A stretch of DNA of 64,000 bases from the NCBI RefSeq assembly GCF_041146395.1, contig NC_090989.1, positions 45,224,501 to 45,288,500 of the forward strand, given 5' to 3'. Origin of the DNA: Eulemur rufifrons (taxonomy: Eukaryota > Chordata > Mammalia > Primates > Lemuridae). Every line of letters begins with the position of its first letter. Position 1 is the stretch's first letter. Below, one piece after another: positions 11,191-22,530 of this stretch. A program made the position numbers and the translations under genes. The notes under the pieces are model-generated. The model was not told the origin of the DNA, did not search any database, and saw nothing but the letters and a program-made list of their open reading frames with translations.

Positions 11191-13599
11191 TCAAGTTTAT
11201 GAACAAAATAGAAACAAGCTAAAGAATTTATGATCATGAAACAATAGCCAAGGAGAAAAGATCTCTAGAGTCCTTCACATTTCAGGAAGAACTTATAAAC
11301 TTTTTAAAAATGTTAATAGATTTAGGGGGTACAAGTATTTTTTTGTTATATGAGTGAATTGTATAATGCTAAAGTCAGAGCTTTTAGTGTACCCATCACA
11401 AGAATAGTGTACATTATACCCAATAGGTAATTTTTGATCCCTCACCACCCTCCCAGCCTCCCCTTTTCTTAGTTTCCAATGTCCATTATAGCACTTATGA
11501 TGATATATACACGTCGCTTAGCTCCCAATTATAAGTGAGTACATGTGGTGTTTGTTTTTCCATTCCTGAGATACTTCACTCAGGATAATGGTCTCCAGTT
11601 TCATCCAAGTTGCTACAAATGACATTATTTCATTCCTTTTTATGGCTGAGTAGTACTACATGGTATGTATATGTGTGTGTGTGAATTATGTATATACATA
11701 CCACATTTTCTTTATTCACTCATCAATTTATAGGAGCATAGGTTGATTCCATATCTTTGCAATTGTGAATTGTGTTGTGATAAACATTCAGGTGTAGGTG
11801 TCTTTTTGATATAAGGACTTCTTTCCCTTTGTGTAGATGCCTAGTAGTGGGATTGCTGGATTGAATGGTAAGTCTACTTTTAGTTCTTTGAGGACTCTCC
11901 ATACTGTTTTCCATAGAGATAGTATTAATTTGCAGTCTCACCAACAATATATAAGCATTCCTTTCTGTCTGCATCCACGCCAACATCTGTTGCTTTTTGA
12001 CTTTTTAAATAATGGCCATTCTGACAAGGATAATGTGGTATCTTCATTGTGGTTTTAATTTGCATTTCCCTGATGATTAGTGATGTTGAGCATTGTTTCA
12101 TGTTTGTTGGCCACTTGTATATCTTCTGTTGAAAAAATATGTTCATGCCTTTTGTCCACTTTTTAATGGGCTTATTTGTTTTTTTTTATGCTGATTTGAG
12201 TTTTTTGTAGATTCTGCATATTGGTCCTTTGTCACATGCATAGTTTGTGAATATTTTCTCCCATTTTGTAGGTTGACTATTTACTCTGTTGATTATTTCC
12301 TTTGTTTTTCAGGAACTTTTTTGTTTAATTTAGTCCCATTTATTTATTTTTGTTGTTGCTCTATTTGATTTGGGGGTGTTAGTCATAAATTCCTTGCCTG
12401 GCACAATGTGCAGAAGAGTTTCCTTTTCTTCTAGAATTTTTATGGTTTTAGGTCTTACATTTAAGTCTTTAATCCACCTTGAGTTAATTTTTGTATATGA
12501 TGAGAGATAGGGGTGCAGTTTTATTCTTTTGCATGTGGCTATCCAATTTTCCCAGCACCATTTATTGAATAGAGTGTCTTTTCCCCATGTATGTTTTCGT
12601 CTGCTTTGTAAAAAAATCAGTTGATTGTTTAGATATTTGGCTTTATTTCTCAGTCCTCTATTCTGTTCCGTTGATCTATGTGTCTGCTTATATACCAGTG
12701 CCATGCTCTTTTGGTTACTATAGCCTTATAGTATACTTTGAAGTTGGGTAATACAATGTCTACAGATTTGTTCATTTTGCTTAGGATTACTATGGCTGTT
12801 TGGTCTCTTTCTGATTCCATATAAAATTTAGGGTTCTTTCTAATTCTGTGAAAAATGATGTTGATATTTTTGATGGGAATTGCATTGAATATACAAATCA
12901 CTTTGGGCGATATAGAAATTTTAACAATGTTAATTTCTCCAATCCATAAGCATGGGAATGGGATGTTTCTCCATATGTTTGTGTCATCTATGATTTATTT
13001 TATCAGTATTTGGTAGTTCTTTTTATAGAGATATCTCCTAAGTTCATTCCTATGTATTTTATTTTCTTTGCAGATATTGTAAATGTATTGAGTTCTTGAT
13101 TTGACTCTCAGCTTGACTTTTATTAGCATATAGAAATGCCATGGATTTGTGTACATTAATTTTGTACCCTGAGACTTTACTGAATTATTTTATCAATTTT
13201 AGAAGTCTTTTGGAAGAGTCTTTAGGATTTTCTAGAAATAAGATCAGACCTTTGGCAAACAGTGATAGTTTGACCACTTCTTTTCTGATTTAGATGCCCT
13301 TTGTTTCTTTCCCTTGCCTGATTTCTCTGGCTAGGACTTCCAGTACTATGTTGAATGGAAGTGGTGACAGTGGGCATTCTTGTCTTGTTCCAGTTCTTAG
13401 GGGGAATGATTTCAACTCTTCCTTATTCGGTATGATGTTGACTGTGGGTTTGTCATATATGGCTTTTAAAATTTGAAACATGTTCCTTCTATGCCCATTT
13501 TGTTGAATTTTTTTTCTTATTTTTTTTTATTTATTTCATCTTATTATGGGGGATACGTAATTGCAGGTTGCATAGATTGCCCATGTACCGCCTTTCCCC

Positions 13600-13790
13600 C
13601 CAAGTCAAAGCTCCAGGCGTGTCTGTTCCCCAGACAGTGCGCGTTGCACCCATCATGTAGGTATATATCCCGCCCTTCCCCACCCCCCCTTCCTGAGTCA
13701 GCACCTTCAAGCGTGACCATTCCCCAAACGGTGCGCAATGCACTCATTATGTAGGCATACACCCATCCCCTCCCCCCACCCCCCACCTCA
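13600..13790 (-). repeat. Two tandem ~94-bp units in L1 3' UTR
   Basis: Two diverged copies lie head to tail, offset about 94 bp. On the plus strand they read 'aggcgtgtctgttccccaga' / 'aagcgtgaccattccccaaa', then 'cccatcatgtaggtatatat' / 'ctcattatgtaggcatacac', each ending in a C-rich run. On the element strand these are G-rich runs with G-quadruplex potential. Other young copies here (23.3 kb, 35.9 kb) show one unit. Confidence 0.75.
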
Positions 13791-13838
13791 GACTGATATC
13801 CGATTGGTGTCATTCCCAGATATGTATTTAGGTGATGA

Positions 13839-14048
13839 TCAGGGAAACCAATTTTCTGGTGAGTACATGTGATGCTTGTTTTTCCATTCCTGGGATACTT
13901 CACTTATTATGATGGGTTCCAACTCTCTCCAGGAGAACCATAGAGATGTCGTATCTTCATTATTTCTTATAGCTGAGTAATATTCCATGGTATACATATA
14001 CCACAGCTTACTAATCCAATCATGTATTGATGGGCATTTGGGTTGTTT
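13839..14048 (-). pseudogene. L1 ORF2 C-terminal end, young family
   Basis: Open minus-strand frame with the ORF2p C-terminus: '[20 protein letters not shown]', '[16 protein letters not shown]', '[11 protein letters not shown]' and stop. It is very close to the C-terminus of the 53.1-54.9 kb element, so both belong to one young family. The frame simply runs off the truncated 5' end, so this is not a gene. Confidence 0.85.
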
Positions 14049-16039
14049 ATAGCAGAGATGTGGAAACAACCCAAATGTTGAATGTTTTAATCATGAAGCA
14101 GTGCTGGATTTTATCAAATGCTTTTTCTGCATCTACTGAGATAATCATATGGTCTTTGTTTTTAATTGTTTATGCGGTGAATCATATTAATTGATTTGTG
14201 TATTTTGAACCATCCTTACACTCGTGGGATGAAACCCACTTGATCATAATGAATTATCTTTCTGATGTGCTGTAGGATTTGTTTTGCTATTATTTTGTTG
14301 AGGATTTTTGCATCTAATTTCATGTGAGATATTGGTCTGTAGTTTTCTTTTTTTGCTGTGTGCTTTCCTGGCTTTGGTATCAAGTTGATACTGACTTCAT
14401 AGAATGAGTTAGGGAGGATTCCCTCCTTCTCAGTGTTATGGAACAATTGCAGTATGATAGGTGACAGTTCTTCTTTATAGATTTTATAGAATTCACCTGT
14501 TAATTTGTCTGGTCCTGGGCTTTTATTTGTGGGGAGACTTTTATTACTGTTTCAATCTTGCTACTCATTATTGGTCTATTCAGGATTTCTATCTCTTCCT
14601 GACAAAAGCTTCGGAGGTTGTGTGTTTCCAAAAATTTATTCATTTCCTCTAGATATCCTAGCTTGTTTGTGTAGAGGTTTTCATAGTAGTCTCAGATGAT
14701 ATTTTGTATTTCTGTGGCATCAGTTGTAATGTCTTCTTTGTAATTTCTGATTGAGCTTATTTCCATTCTATTGATTGATCTCATTTCCATTCTATTTCTG
14801 ATTAATTGAGCTAGTAGTGTATTGATTTTGTTTATCTTTTTCAAAGAACCAACATTTCATTTTGTTGATCCTTTGTATTATTATTATTATTTTTGGTTTC
14901 CATTTTGTGTCATCTGCTCTGATCTTTGCTATTTCTTCTCTTCTGCTAGCTTTGGGGTTTGGTTTGTTCTTATTTTCATATTACTTGAATTGTGACATTA
15001 GGTTGTTAATTTGTAATCTTTCTGTCTTTTTTATGTAGGCACTCAGTGCTATGAACTTACCTCCTAGCATTGCTTTGGCTGTATCCCAGAGACTTTTTTT
15101 GTAGCTTGTATTGCCTTTGTTGTTCAATTTGAAAAATTTTTCTATTTTCATCTTGATTTCATCATTGACCCAAGGATCATTCAGCAAGAGGTTGTTTAAT
15201 TTCCATGCATTTGTGTAATTGTGAGAGTTCCTCTTGGAATTGATTTCTTGTTTGATTACACTGTGGTCTGAGAAGAAACATAGTATGATTTTGATTTTTC
15301 TAAGTTTGCTGAAACTTGTGGCCTAACATGATCTACCTTGGAAAATGACCCATGTGCTGAAGAGAAGAATGTATACTCTGATGTTTTTGATTAGAATGTT
15401 CTGTAAGTGTCTGTTAGGTCCATTTGTTATAGAGTCTTATTTATGTCCAGTGTTTCTTTTTTGATTTTCTGTCTTGATGATCTGTCTATTACTATTAGTG
15501 GAATGTTGAAGTCACAAGCTATTATGATGTTGCTGTTCATTTATTTCCTTAGGTCTAATTGAATTTGTTCTATGAAACTGGGAGGCTGGTCTTAGGTGCC
15601 TATATATTTAGGATTGTTATATCTTCTTTTTGAATTGATCTCTTTATCATTATGTAATGACTATCTTTGTCTTTTTTGCCGCCATTGTTGATTTAATGTC
15701 TATTTTATCTGATATAAGAATACTCCTGCTTGCTTTTGATTTCCATTTGCATGGTATATTTTTTCCCACCCCTTTACCTTGAGTCTACAAGAATCTTTGA
15801 GAGTTAAAAGGGTTTCTCAAAGACAGCATATATTTGGGTTGTGTTCTTTTTTCCATTCTGCCAGTCTATACCTTTTAAGTTGGGCATTAAGACCATTTAA
15901 ATTCAATGTCAATATTGATATGTGAGATACTGTTTTGGTCATCATGTTGATTTTTATCTAGTTGCTTTGTTTTCTCTTTTGTGTAACTGTTTTATAAGAG
16001 CTCTGATTTTTTACTTTTGGGCATTTTTACACTGGTGGG

Positions 16040-16960
16040 TATTGATTGTGCTGTTTCATGTATAGAACATTTTTAAGCATATCTTGCAGGGCAAGTCCAG
16101 TGTTGACAAATTACCTTAGTGTTTGCTTGTCTGGGAAATATTTTACTTCTCATTCATTTATGAAACTTAGTTTTGCAGGTTATAAAATTCTGTTTAAAAA
16201 GACTAAAAATGGGACCCCAGTCCCTTCTGGCTTGTAAGGTTTTTGCTAAGAAATCTGCTGTTAGTCTGATGGGTTTTTCTTTGTAAGTAACTTGATGCTT
16301 TCATCTCACAGCTTGAAGGATTTTATCCTTCACTTTGACTTTGGCCAGACTGATGACTATGTGTCTTGATGATGTCCTATTTGCCATGACTCTTCCAGGT
16401 GTTCAATGACCTTCTTTTATCTGAATGTCTAAATCTCTAGCAATACAAGGGAAGTTTTCCTCCATTATTCCCAAAATAGGTTTTTCATGCTTTTTGCTTT
16501 TTCTTCTTCTCCCTCAGGGATACATATGATTCTTATATTTGCTTGCTTTACATAATCCCATATTTCTCAGAAAGTTTGTTCATTCCTCTTGATTTTATTT
16601 TCTTCATTTTTGACTGGCTGTGTTAATTTGAAAGCCTTGTCTTCAAGCTCTGAAATTCTTTCTTCTGCTTGGTCTACTCTGTTGTTAAAACTTTCTACTG
16701 TATTTTGAAATTCCCTAAACGACTCGTTTATCTCCAGAGTTTCTGTTGTGTCTTTTTTTTAGATTATTTATCTCTTTAGTGGATTTTTCATTTATGTTCT
16801 GAATTGTTTTTTTTTTCTTTTTTTGGTTTCTTTGTGTTGGTTTTCAACTTTCTCATCAATCCCATTGAGCTTACTTGCAATCCATATTTTGAATTCCATA
16901 TCTGACATTTCAAAAATTTTCTTTTGGTTGGAGTCCATTTTTGGTGCGATTATTTGAGGG
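16040..16960 (-). pseudogene. Decayed L1 ORF1 (RNA-binding protein)
   Basis: Minus-strand sequence with the order of L1 ORF1. The C-terminal domain region is at about 16046-16330 (antisense of 'AKLSF', with 'gttagtctgatgggtttttc' on the plus strand, where intact copies encode the 'PIRLTADLS' type motif). The RRM region follows to about 16550, and the coiled-coil N-terminal half is at about 16600-16960. ORF1p normally coats L1 RNA as a trimer. No useful frame survives. Confidence 0.72.
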
Positions 16961-18250
16961 TGTCAAGAAAACCTATTTTTTCATGTTACCAGAATTCTTT
17001 TGCTGTTTCCTTCTTATCTGGAACCTCTTCTCTCAGTTCAAACAGAAAGCTTTGTGGTTCACATGTTCGCCTCTGATGAGAACTCTGCTGTTCTGTACAT
17101 AGGGGAGAGGTACACTGCCTTTTAGCTCATGCAGGGAGGTACCCACTGTGGTATTGCTGGCAATTTTGGTCAGTTAGACTTCAGACCTCTAGAACGGTGT
17201 TCAAGTCCCAGAGTAGTGGGATAAGTTAGGTAATCCCCACTTCCCAGGCCCCTAAATGGCATCCTTGAGTCCTGGGGGGACCAGACTAAGGCTAAGCCGG
17301 CAAACTTGTGGTAATGCCTCCCTGTGTTCAGATACTGGGTGCAGTAGTGAGAAATGGGGTGATCTCCTGTTCCAGAGGAATGCTCAGGCAGAGAAGGGAA
17401 GATGCACTGTGGGTCTGGGACAGAAAGGGAAGGCCCCCTTTGATAAGATTAGCAGAATTAGTCAGCTTTGGGGTGCACAAACTGCTCACACTTCCCTTTC
17501 TTGGCAGCGGCAGCAGTCTCTATCCTTTGGGGACACAAAAGTGTACAGATTTTCCAGCTTCTACCCTGGCCCAGTTGCAGTAGAGGTGGTGGAGGCAGTT
17601 CAACCTGCTGTGTGCAGGGCTACCAGACTGGCTGTGAGATGTGGCTGAAATGATCTGGCAAGGGATGCAGCATAGTTGTGTCAGGAACTTGCCTCCAGAA
17701 AGAGTAGGTTCCTCCCAGAAGGAACAAACACCTCAGGGAGAAGACTGGTAGCCCTGTCCTCCCTCAGTGGAGGTGGTAGTTTTTGCTTGGATGCAGGTAG
17801 TGGCAGTGGTGGGACAGGCAGGTAAGCAAGTTTCAGCAGCAGTGGTGCTGAGTCCCAAGCATTGCTAGTGGGTGTTGGCAGTGGCTACAGTGTGGCCATA
17901 CCACCCACAGCCCCAAACATGCAGCCCTTAGACTCTCATGTTCTCTGCTGCAGCTGTGTCACAGTGCCTCTCAGAGGGGAGAGGTGGCCTCTTCTTGTGC
18001 AAGTCCCAGGCACAAAGGCCACAGTGCTAGTGGGGTCACCATATGCCTCACAATTACAGTCAGACAGCCCTCTGGCTAACCCACCCTGGCTTCACCTGTA
18101 GCGGAGACTGCAGTGGTATGCAGAGGGGGAGAATGTATCCTGTTCTTTACTCATGATCCAAAGCACAGAAGCTGCTCTGCTGGTGGGAGGGGATTTCATT
18201 CTCTGTTGCTGAGGTGCAGTGCAGGGAGTGTGTCTCTGTCGGGGGTGGAT

Positions 18251-18830
18251 TCACTTTTCGCAGCCTGTGGCAGAGAGCTCTCAACTCTGGAAAGTGCATG
18301 TTCTGCCCTCTTTTGTCTTCAGGGCTGCCCCTCTGGTGGGCCACTGTGTTCTTTCCCTAGGAGGGTGGCACTGCCTGTGGGCTAGAGTGCTGGGGATCCC
18401 AAAGCACCCCTGAGTCAAGCCAGCATTAGGAACTTCCAGGATGTGGAGACACAGGGGGGCATTGGTTCTCGGATGAGGATGGAGTCCTGAGTCTACCTAC
18501 AGCTGCTGGGGCTGGAGTCACCTTTCACAGCCTGAGTAGAGAGCTCTCAAATTCTGGAAAGCATAAGCCTTCTTTGCCTTTGTCTCTAGGGTTCCTTTTG
18601 GCATATTGCTGTGTCACCTCCTGGGGCAGGGGGTGGCACTCCCTATGGGCTAGAGCACTGGGGACCCCAAAGCACCCCTGGGTCCAGACAGCACTGCTCT
18701 GCTGTAGCCCTCTGGGTGGACACCAGGAAATATCAGCAGGAACTCCCAGGACATGGAAACACAGAGCTTTGGTTCCCAGGGGAGGGTGGAGACCCGAACT
18801 GACTTGTTCTCACTCTGGTGCTTCCACACT
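18251..18830 (-). repeat. Tandem ~268-bp duplication in L1 5' UTR
   Basis: Two diverged units with the same block order, offset 267-268 bp: 'cagcctgtggcagagagctc' (18261) and 'cagcctgagtagagagctct' (18528), then 'gctagagtgctggggatccc' (18381) and 'gctagagcactggggacccc' (18649), then a shared 'cccaaagcacccctg'. The second unit carries an extra stretch of about 40 bp. Confidence 0.75.
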
Positions 18831-19215
18831 GCCCAGGTCTGGGGTGGGGAGTGAGTGACCTGGCACCAGCTCCCAGCCTGGTGCAATGCCCTTTGAGGGT
18901 ATCTTAGTCACCACCCATGCCAGTGATAGGGTTTGTGGGGGTTGAGGAGTTTTCCAATGGTTGGGATCACAGCAGTCCACAGCAGGACCAAATCTAACTC
19001 ATCTTTCCCCTGAGATACTGAGTCTCTTTGGGTTTGAGCTGATCTCTGCTGTGCTGGACTCTCACTTCCTTCTCTTTCCACACTGCAGGTGTTTCCCCTG
19101 AGTTCTTCGTTAGACTCCAGTGTTCTCTCCTTGATATTCTATTTGAAGTATGATTTTCTTCTTGTATTTTTGGCTTTTCTTTCTAGAGAGGACAGGTGTC
19201 TGATGTCTCTAGTCA

Positions 19216-19224
19216 GCCATCTTG
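19216..19224 (-). promoter_or_regulatory. YY1-type site at L1 5' end
   Basis: The element strand reads 'caagatggc' within the first 20 bases of the L1. In primate L1 this is the YY1 site that positions transcription start. It marks the true 5' end of this copy. Confidence 0.65.
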
Positions 19225-19299
19225 CATATCTCCCCTAAAGTGAAAACTGAAAACTCCCCTGAAATGAAAACTTTAACAACATTTTGAATGATAATAATG

Positions 19300-19555
19300 A
19301 TGATGATGTCATATTTATTGACCTCTTACTTTATACTAGGTACTGGCCCATGAGTTCTTTGCCTACTTTTTGCCATTTTATCCTCACAAGAACCCTTTAA
19401 GGAAGTGCAAACCTTGTTTTAGAAGATGAGAAAATTGAGGCTCAGGGAGGTAAAATAACTTGACCAAAGTTTCATAGCTAAGAGTTAGTAAAACCTATAT
19501 TGGAGCTCAATCAGCTCAAGTTCAGATCCTGCACTTTTAACCATAACACTGTATT
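19300..19555 (+). mobile_element. MIR SINE
   Basis: Good full-order match: 'tttattgacctcttacttta', 'gccattttatcctcacaaga', 'aagatgagaaaattgaggct', 'cagggaggtaaaataacttg' and 'cacttttaaccataacactg'. Confidence 0.85.
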
Positions 19556-19824
19556 TGAAAGTGAAAATATCACACATTATTTTTTTCCTCTTTTGCAAAA
19601 TAATCCCCAGCTCTCTTCATTAAAATTGTCAAGTATAAACACTACACATTTCCCCATAATGTTTAGCTGAATGCTGGGCACAAAGCTTATGCTTAATACA
19701 TAATTTTTAAGTCATTTATTCACAAGTAAAAGTTGTTTCCTTACAACTAGACATGAATGTATTTTTTAAACTTAATAAACACAACTGGAAAAGTCATTAC
19801 AAAACTATGAGTCAAGAAAAATAT

Positions 19825-19945
19825 TGTACAGAGAATTAAGAGACCTATGTTCTAGCCTTATTTTATCACTAACACCTGTGATACTCAGTTTTATCATCTG
19901 TAAATTTAAGAGCTTTGTTTTAAAGTGACTTTGGTCTAAAATGAT
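19825..19945 (+). mobile_element. MIR SINE fragment
   Basis: 'gagacctatgttctagcctt' followed by 'tactcagttttatcatctgt' fits the MIR middle and 3' half. Confidence 0.6.
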
Positions 19946-20127
19946 TTTAGAATACATATTCCACATTTTGTAGTTCCAATCATGTTTTAGTTATTTGGGA
20001 AAATATTTTTTACTTCTGGTTAATAGCAAAGAAAATATAGAATGTCAATTTCAGCATAGTGGTTTTATTCTATGGTATTTACGAATGCAAATAATGTGTA
20101 CTCAGGTTTGAACCAAACTACATATTT

Positions 20128-20153
20128 TGTGTGTGTGTGTATGTGTGTGTGTG
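20128..20153. repeat. (TG)n microsatellite
   Basis: TG dinucleotide run with one A interruption. Confidence 0.9.
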
Positions 20154-21059
20154 GTTAGTGTTAGGGGCCAGATTTCACCTAATCTGTGTATACCCCAGAA
20201 ATACGCATATGCTTAGAGTCTAGCTATATCTATGAAATTGGTAGCATATGTCCTCTTCTTTGATATCATTCTCGACATTTAAATTTTAATACCAGCCCTC
20301 AGAAAGAGAGCAGTTAGTACTTTATGGGTACTAACATGAGCAGCAGGTGACTTATATATCAGTTACACTAGTATATCAGTTATATACTGGAGATCAGGCA
20401 GGATTTCATGTAACTTGCTCAAAGGCATACAGCAAACACAGCATTTAAACCCATTAACTATGCCAACCCATTAACTATGCTCTGAAAGAGAAATTTGAAC
20501 AACTTCCTACTCAATGATTTTTTTTTTTTAAATAGAAAAGATTCTGTACTAAAATTGCCTAATCTCCTAAATTAGAACGTTCCCACCTCCAGTGCTTCCA
20601 CAGCTTCCTCAGGTATAAAATCTTTTACACATTTTTTTCCATACTTAAAGTTTTTAATGTCCCCAGGGAATGAGTCTTAATTGCAAGATACACAAAGGAG
20701 ACATTTAAAGAATAATATTTCTGGCTTTTGCTAACTCTTAGCTATTTCTAATGTGGGGTTGAGTGAGGAGAGGAACATTCTTATTTCACGAGTTCTATAG
20801 AAATTATGTTGCTAAATCAATAAATAAATGAGTTTTCTTAGGACTGGCTTAAAAGTAAAAGCAACTTGAGTATATATTTATCCCAAGTATGCCTCCAAAT
20901 CAAAATCAGAGAGATAAACAGTGCCATGAACCTATCATTTGAAAAATTATTCAAATTATTGGTACAAAATAATAGATTTTAAGTTAAAAATGGCAGGTTG
21001 ACAATACTCATTTATTGCCTGTCTGTACACTCCCCAGACTTAACTAGGACAGAAAACCT

Positions 21060-22330
21060 ACAAAAATATGTCACTTTTTATTTTCATGTATTTTGGATCA
21101 TTCAGGTTTATTCTTCTATAAGTTGTTCACAGTCTTCATCCATTCTCTATTGAGTTTATATTTTCTGTATTAATTTATGAACTCTTCATATATTTTAGAT
21201 ACAAATTCTTTGTTGGTTCTATCCATTATATATATTTTGTCCCAACCCATGGTTTGGTACTTTTTGTAAAAATAAAAAATTAAACATAGTAGTTAAGTGC
21301 ATCTGCAATTACCTTCATGTTTTTGTTGTGCATCTTTATTAAGTAATCCTTTACTGTTGGATGTCATAAAGATATTTTCCCACATTTTCTTTAAAAAATT
21401 TTAAAATTTGACTTTCACATTTAGGTTTTAAATCGTCTATCATTTTTTTATATGCAGAATTACGTGAGGTAGAGAAGTAATCTTATCTTTCTACTAAATG
21501 GGTAGACCATTTTCCTATACATGTTGGATAGCCTATTCCTTTCCCAATAATTAGTACCACACCTGTTATTTTCCAAGCCCCTGCATATACAAAGGTAAGA
21601 TTCTAGGCTCTGTATTACCATCATTGTTCTTTTTGTCATTTCTTGCATCAATAGCACATTGTTTGAATTATGGTAAGTTTTTATGGTAAGTCAGCTCTTA
21701 TTTTTCAAATTTTTCTCTGTTTTCCTAGATTTTTTTTGTTTCATATACATTTCATGATCAGCTTCTCAGATTAAAAATCTATTTGGAAATTTTATTAGAA
21801 TTATCTGAAATTTTAAATGTATATATGTATATAAGTAATATATACATATTTTTATCATATTGACTCTTTCCATCCAGTTAAGATACCTCTCAATTTACTT
21901 AAGCCCCTCTATGATTTGCAATAGGATATTATATTTTTCTCCAAAAAGTTTTTACACATCTTTCATTATTTATATTTGTATCTTATATTTGTATCTTTAA
22001 AAGATACAAATATAAGATACCTTTTAAAGATATTTTACAAGTATTTGTGCATTCTAGAAACACCTTTAGATTTTATATAATTTTGAATATTAATTCTATA
22101 TTTAGCATGACTTTGCTGAAATTGCTTATTTGTTTTGATAGTTTTATAATAAAATCACAGAATATTTTAATGTAGATAATAAAATTATTTCCAGTACAGT
22201 ACTCCTCTGAACATAAGTGATAATACTATTTATTTTGGAGTAGAGGGGGAATTCTTTTATGGGTAAGTTCTTATTAAGTTAATTTTATTGTTAGTTAGGT
22301 TTTTTGTTAGCTACCTTATGCTAGAAGCTC
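21060..22330 (-). mobile_element. Ancient L1M fragment, minus strand
   Basis: Antisense L1 ORF2 in consensus order but highly diverged: 'gaactcttcatatattttag', 'cttttactgttggatgtca'-like sequence, 'caaatttttctctgttttcc' and 'gactttgctgaaattgctta'. No frame survives. It carries the palindrome at 21978-22020. Confidence 0.7.
21978..22020. repeat. Perfect palindrome, 21-bp arms, 1-nt spacer
   Basis: The left arm 21978-21998 is the exact reverse complement of the right arm 22000-22020, separated by a single A at 21999. AT-rich; could extrude a hairpin or cruciform. It lies inside an ancient L1M and is not part of the L1 consensus as I remember it. Confidence 0.9.
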
Positions 22331-22344
22331 TGTTTTCCTGTAAC

Positions 22345-22530
22345 CAGTAATTCTCTGATGATCAAGGGAGCATCAGAATCACTTGGAAAGCTTATTAAAA
22401 GAGGTTGCTGGGCCCATCCCCAGAGTTCCTGATTTGGTAGGTCTAGGTGAGCACCCCCAGTTTACATTTCTAACAAGTTCCTAGATGATGGTGATGCTGC
22501 TAATCAGAGGACCAATGCCACTGCTCTATG
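22345..22530 (-). mobile_element. MER5A (hAT-Charlie MITE)
   Basis: Antisense match in order: 'gcatcagaatcacttggaaa', 'ttgctgggcccatccccaga', 'gttcctgatttggtaggtct', 'catttctaacaagttcctag' and 'gatgctgctaatcagaggac'. A non-autonomous DNA transposon of the Charlie group, nearly complete. Confidence 0.87.

Larger units (their letters stand above)
13514..14075 (-). mobile_element. Young strepsirrhine L1 3' end nested in older L1
   Basis: A 5'-truncated L1 on the minus strand, with an A-rich tail (T-rich at the left edge), a full 3' UTR at about 13535-13835 and the last part of ORF2 (75 codons ending 'SPENWFP'). The last 29 bases at the right (about 14047-14075, 'atagcagagatgtggaaaca...') are the reverse complement of the adjacent sequence, a short 5' inversion. 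Flanks: left 13501-13513 and right 14076-14088 share 12 of 13 bases (core 'tgttgaat'). The right copy ends TTTT followed by AA, the preferred L1 endonuclease site. Removing the insert restores a continuous older L1. Confidence 0.87.
11540..15930 (-). pseudogene. Decayed L1 ORF2 (endonuclease/reverse transcriptase)
   Basis: Minus-strand remnants of ORF2p in several frames. C-terminal pieces lie at 11723-12146 ('[16 protein letters not shown]', 'NTIHNCKDMESTYAPIN') and mid C-terminal pieces at 12330-12901 ('[16 protein letters not shown]'). The region before the FADD box is at 13290-13481 ('[20 protein letters not shown]'), the reverse-transcriptase N-terminal part at 14216-14446 ('[18 protein letters not shown]', 'YRPISHM'), and the linker/endonuclease part at 14981-15187. 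The endonuclease start region lies near 15600-15930. The frame is interrupted by many stops and by the younger L1 inserted at 13514-14075. Confidence 0.82.
11290..19235 (-). mobile_element. Nearly full-length old primate L1, minus strand
   Basis: All L1 parts appear in order on the minus strand. The 3' UTR is at about 11290-11540 ('tagatttagggggtacaagt', 'tagtgtacccatcacaagaa', 'ataggtaatttttgatccct'). ORF2 is about 11540-15930, ORF1 about 16040-16960, and a GC-richer 5' UTR about 16960-19235. The 5' end reads 'caagatggctgactagagac' on the element strand, the usual L1 start. Without the nested L1 at 13514-14075 the element is about 7.4 kb. The 3' UTR resembles early-primate families (L1PB/L1MA type). 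Both reading frames are destroyed. I found no convincing target-site duplication. Confidence 0.88.
16960..19235 (-). promoter_or_regulatory. L1 5' UTR / internal promoter region
   Basis: GC-richer block between ORF1 and the 5' end of the full-length L1. In L1 this region holds the internal RNA polymerase II promoter. Several plus-strand open frames of 60-130 codons across it are by-products of its base composition on the antisense strand. It contains an internal tandem duplication at 18251-18830. Any promoter activity today is unproven. Confidence 0.65.

Noticed and set aside
13544..13903. 119-codon minus-strand frame rich in glycine
   Set aside because: Covers the G-rich L1 3' UTR in a non-coding frame.
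17256..17648. 130-codon plus-strand open frame
   Set aside because: Lies antisense in the GC-rich 5' UTR of the old L1. GC-rich DNA lacks stop codons, so the frame is a by-product. It does not resemble the primate L1 ORF0 peptide as far as I can judge.
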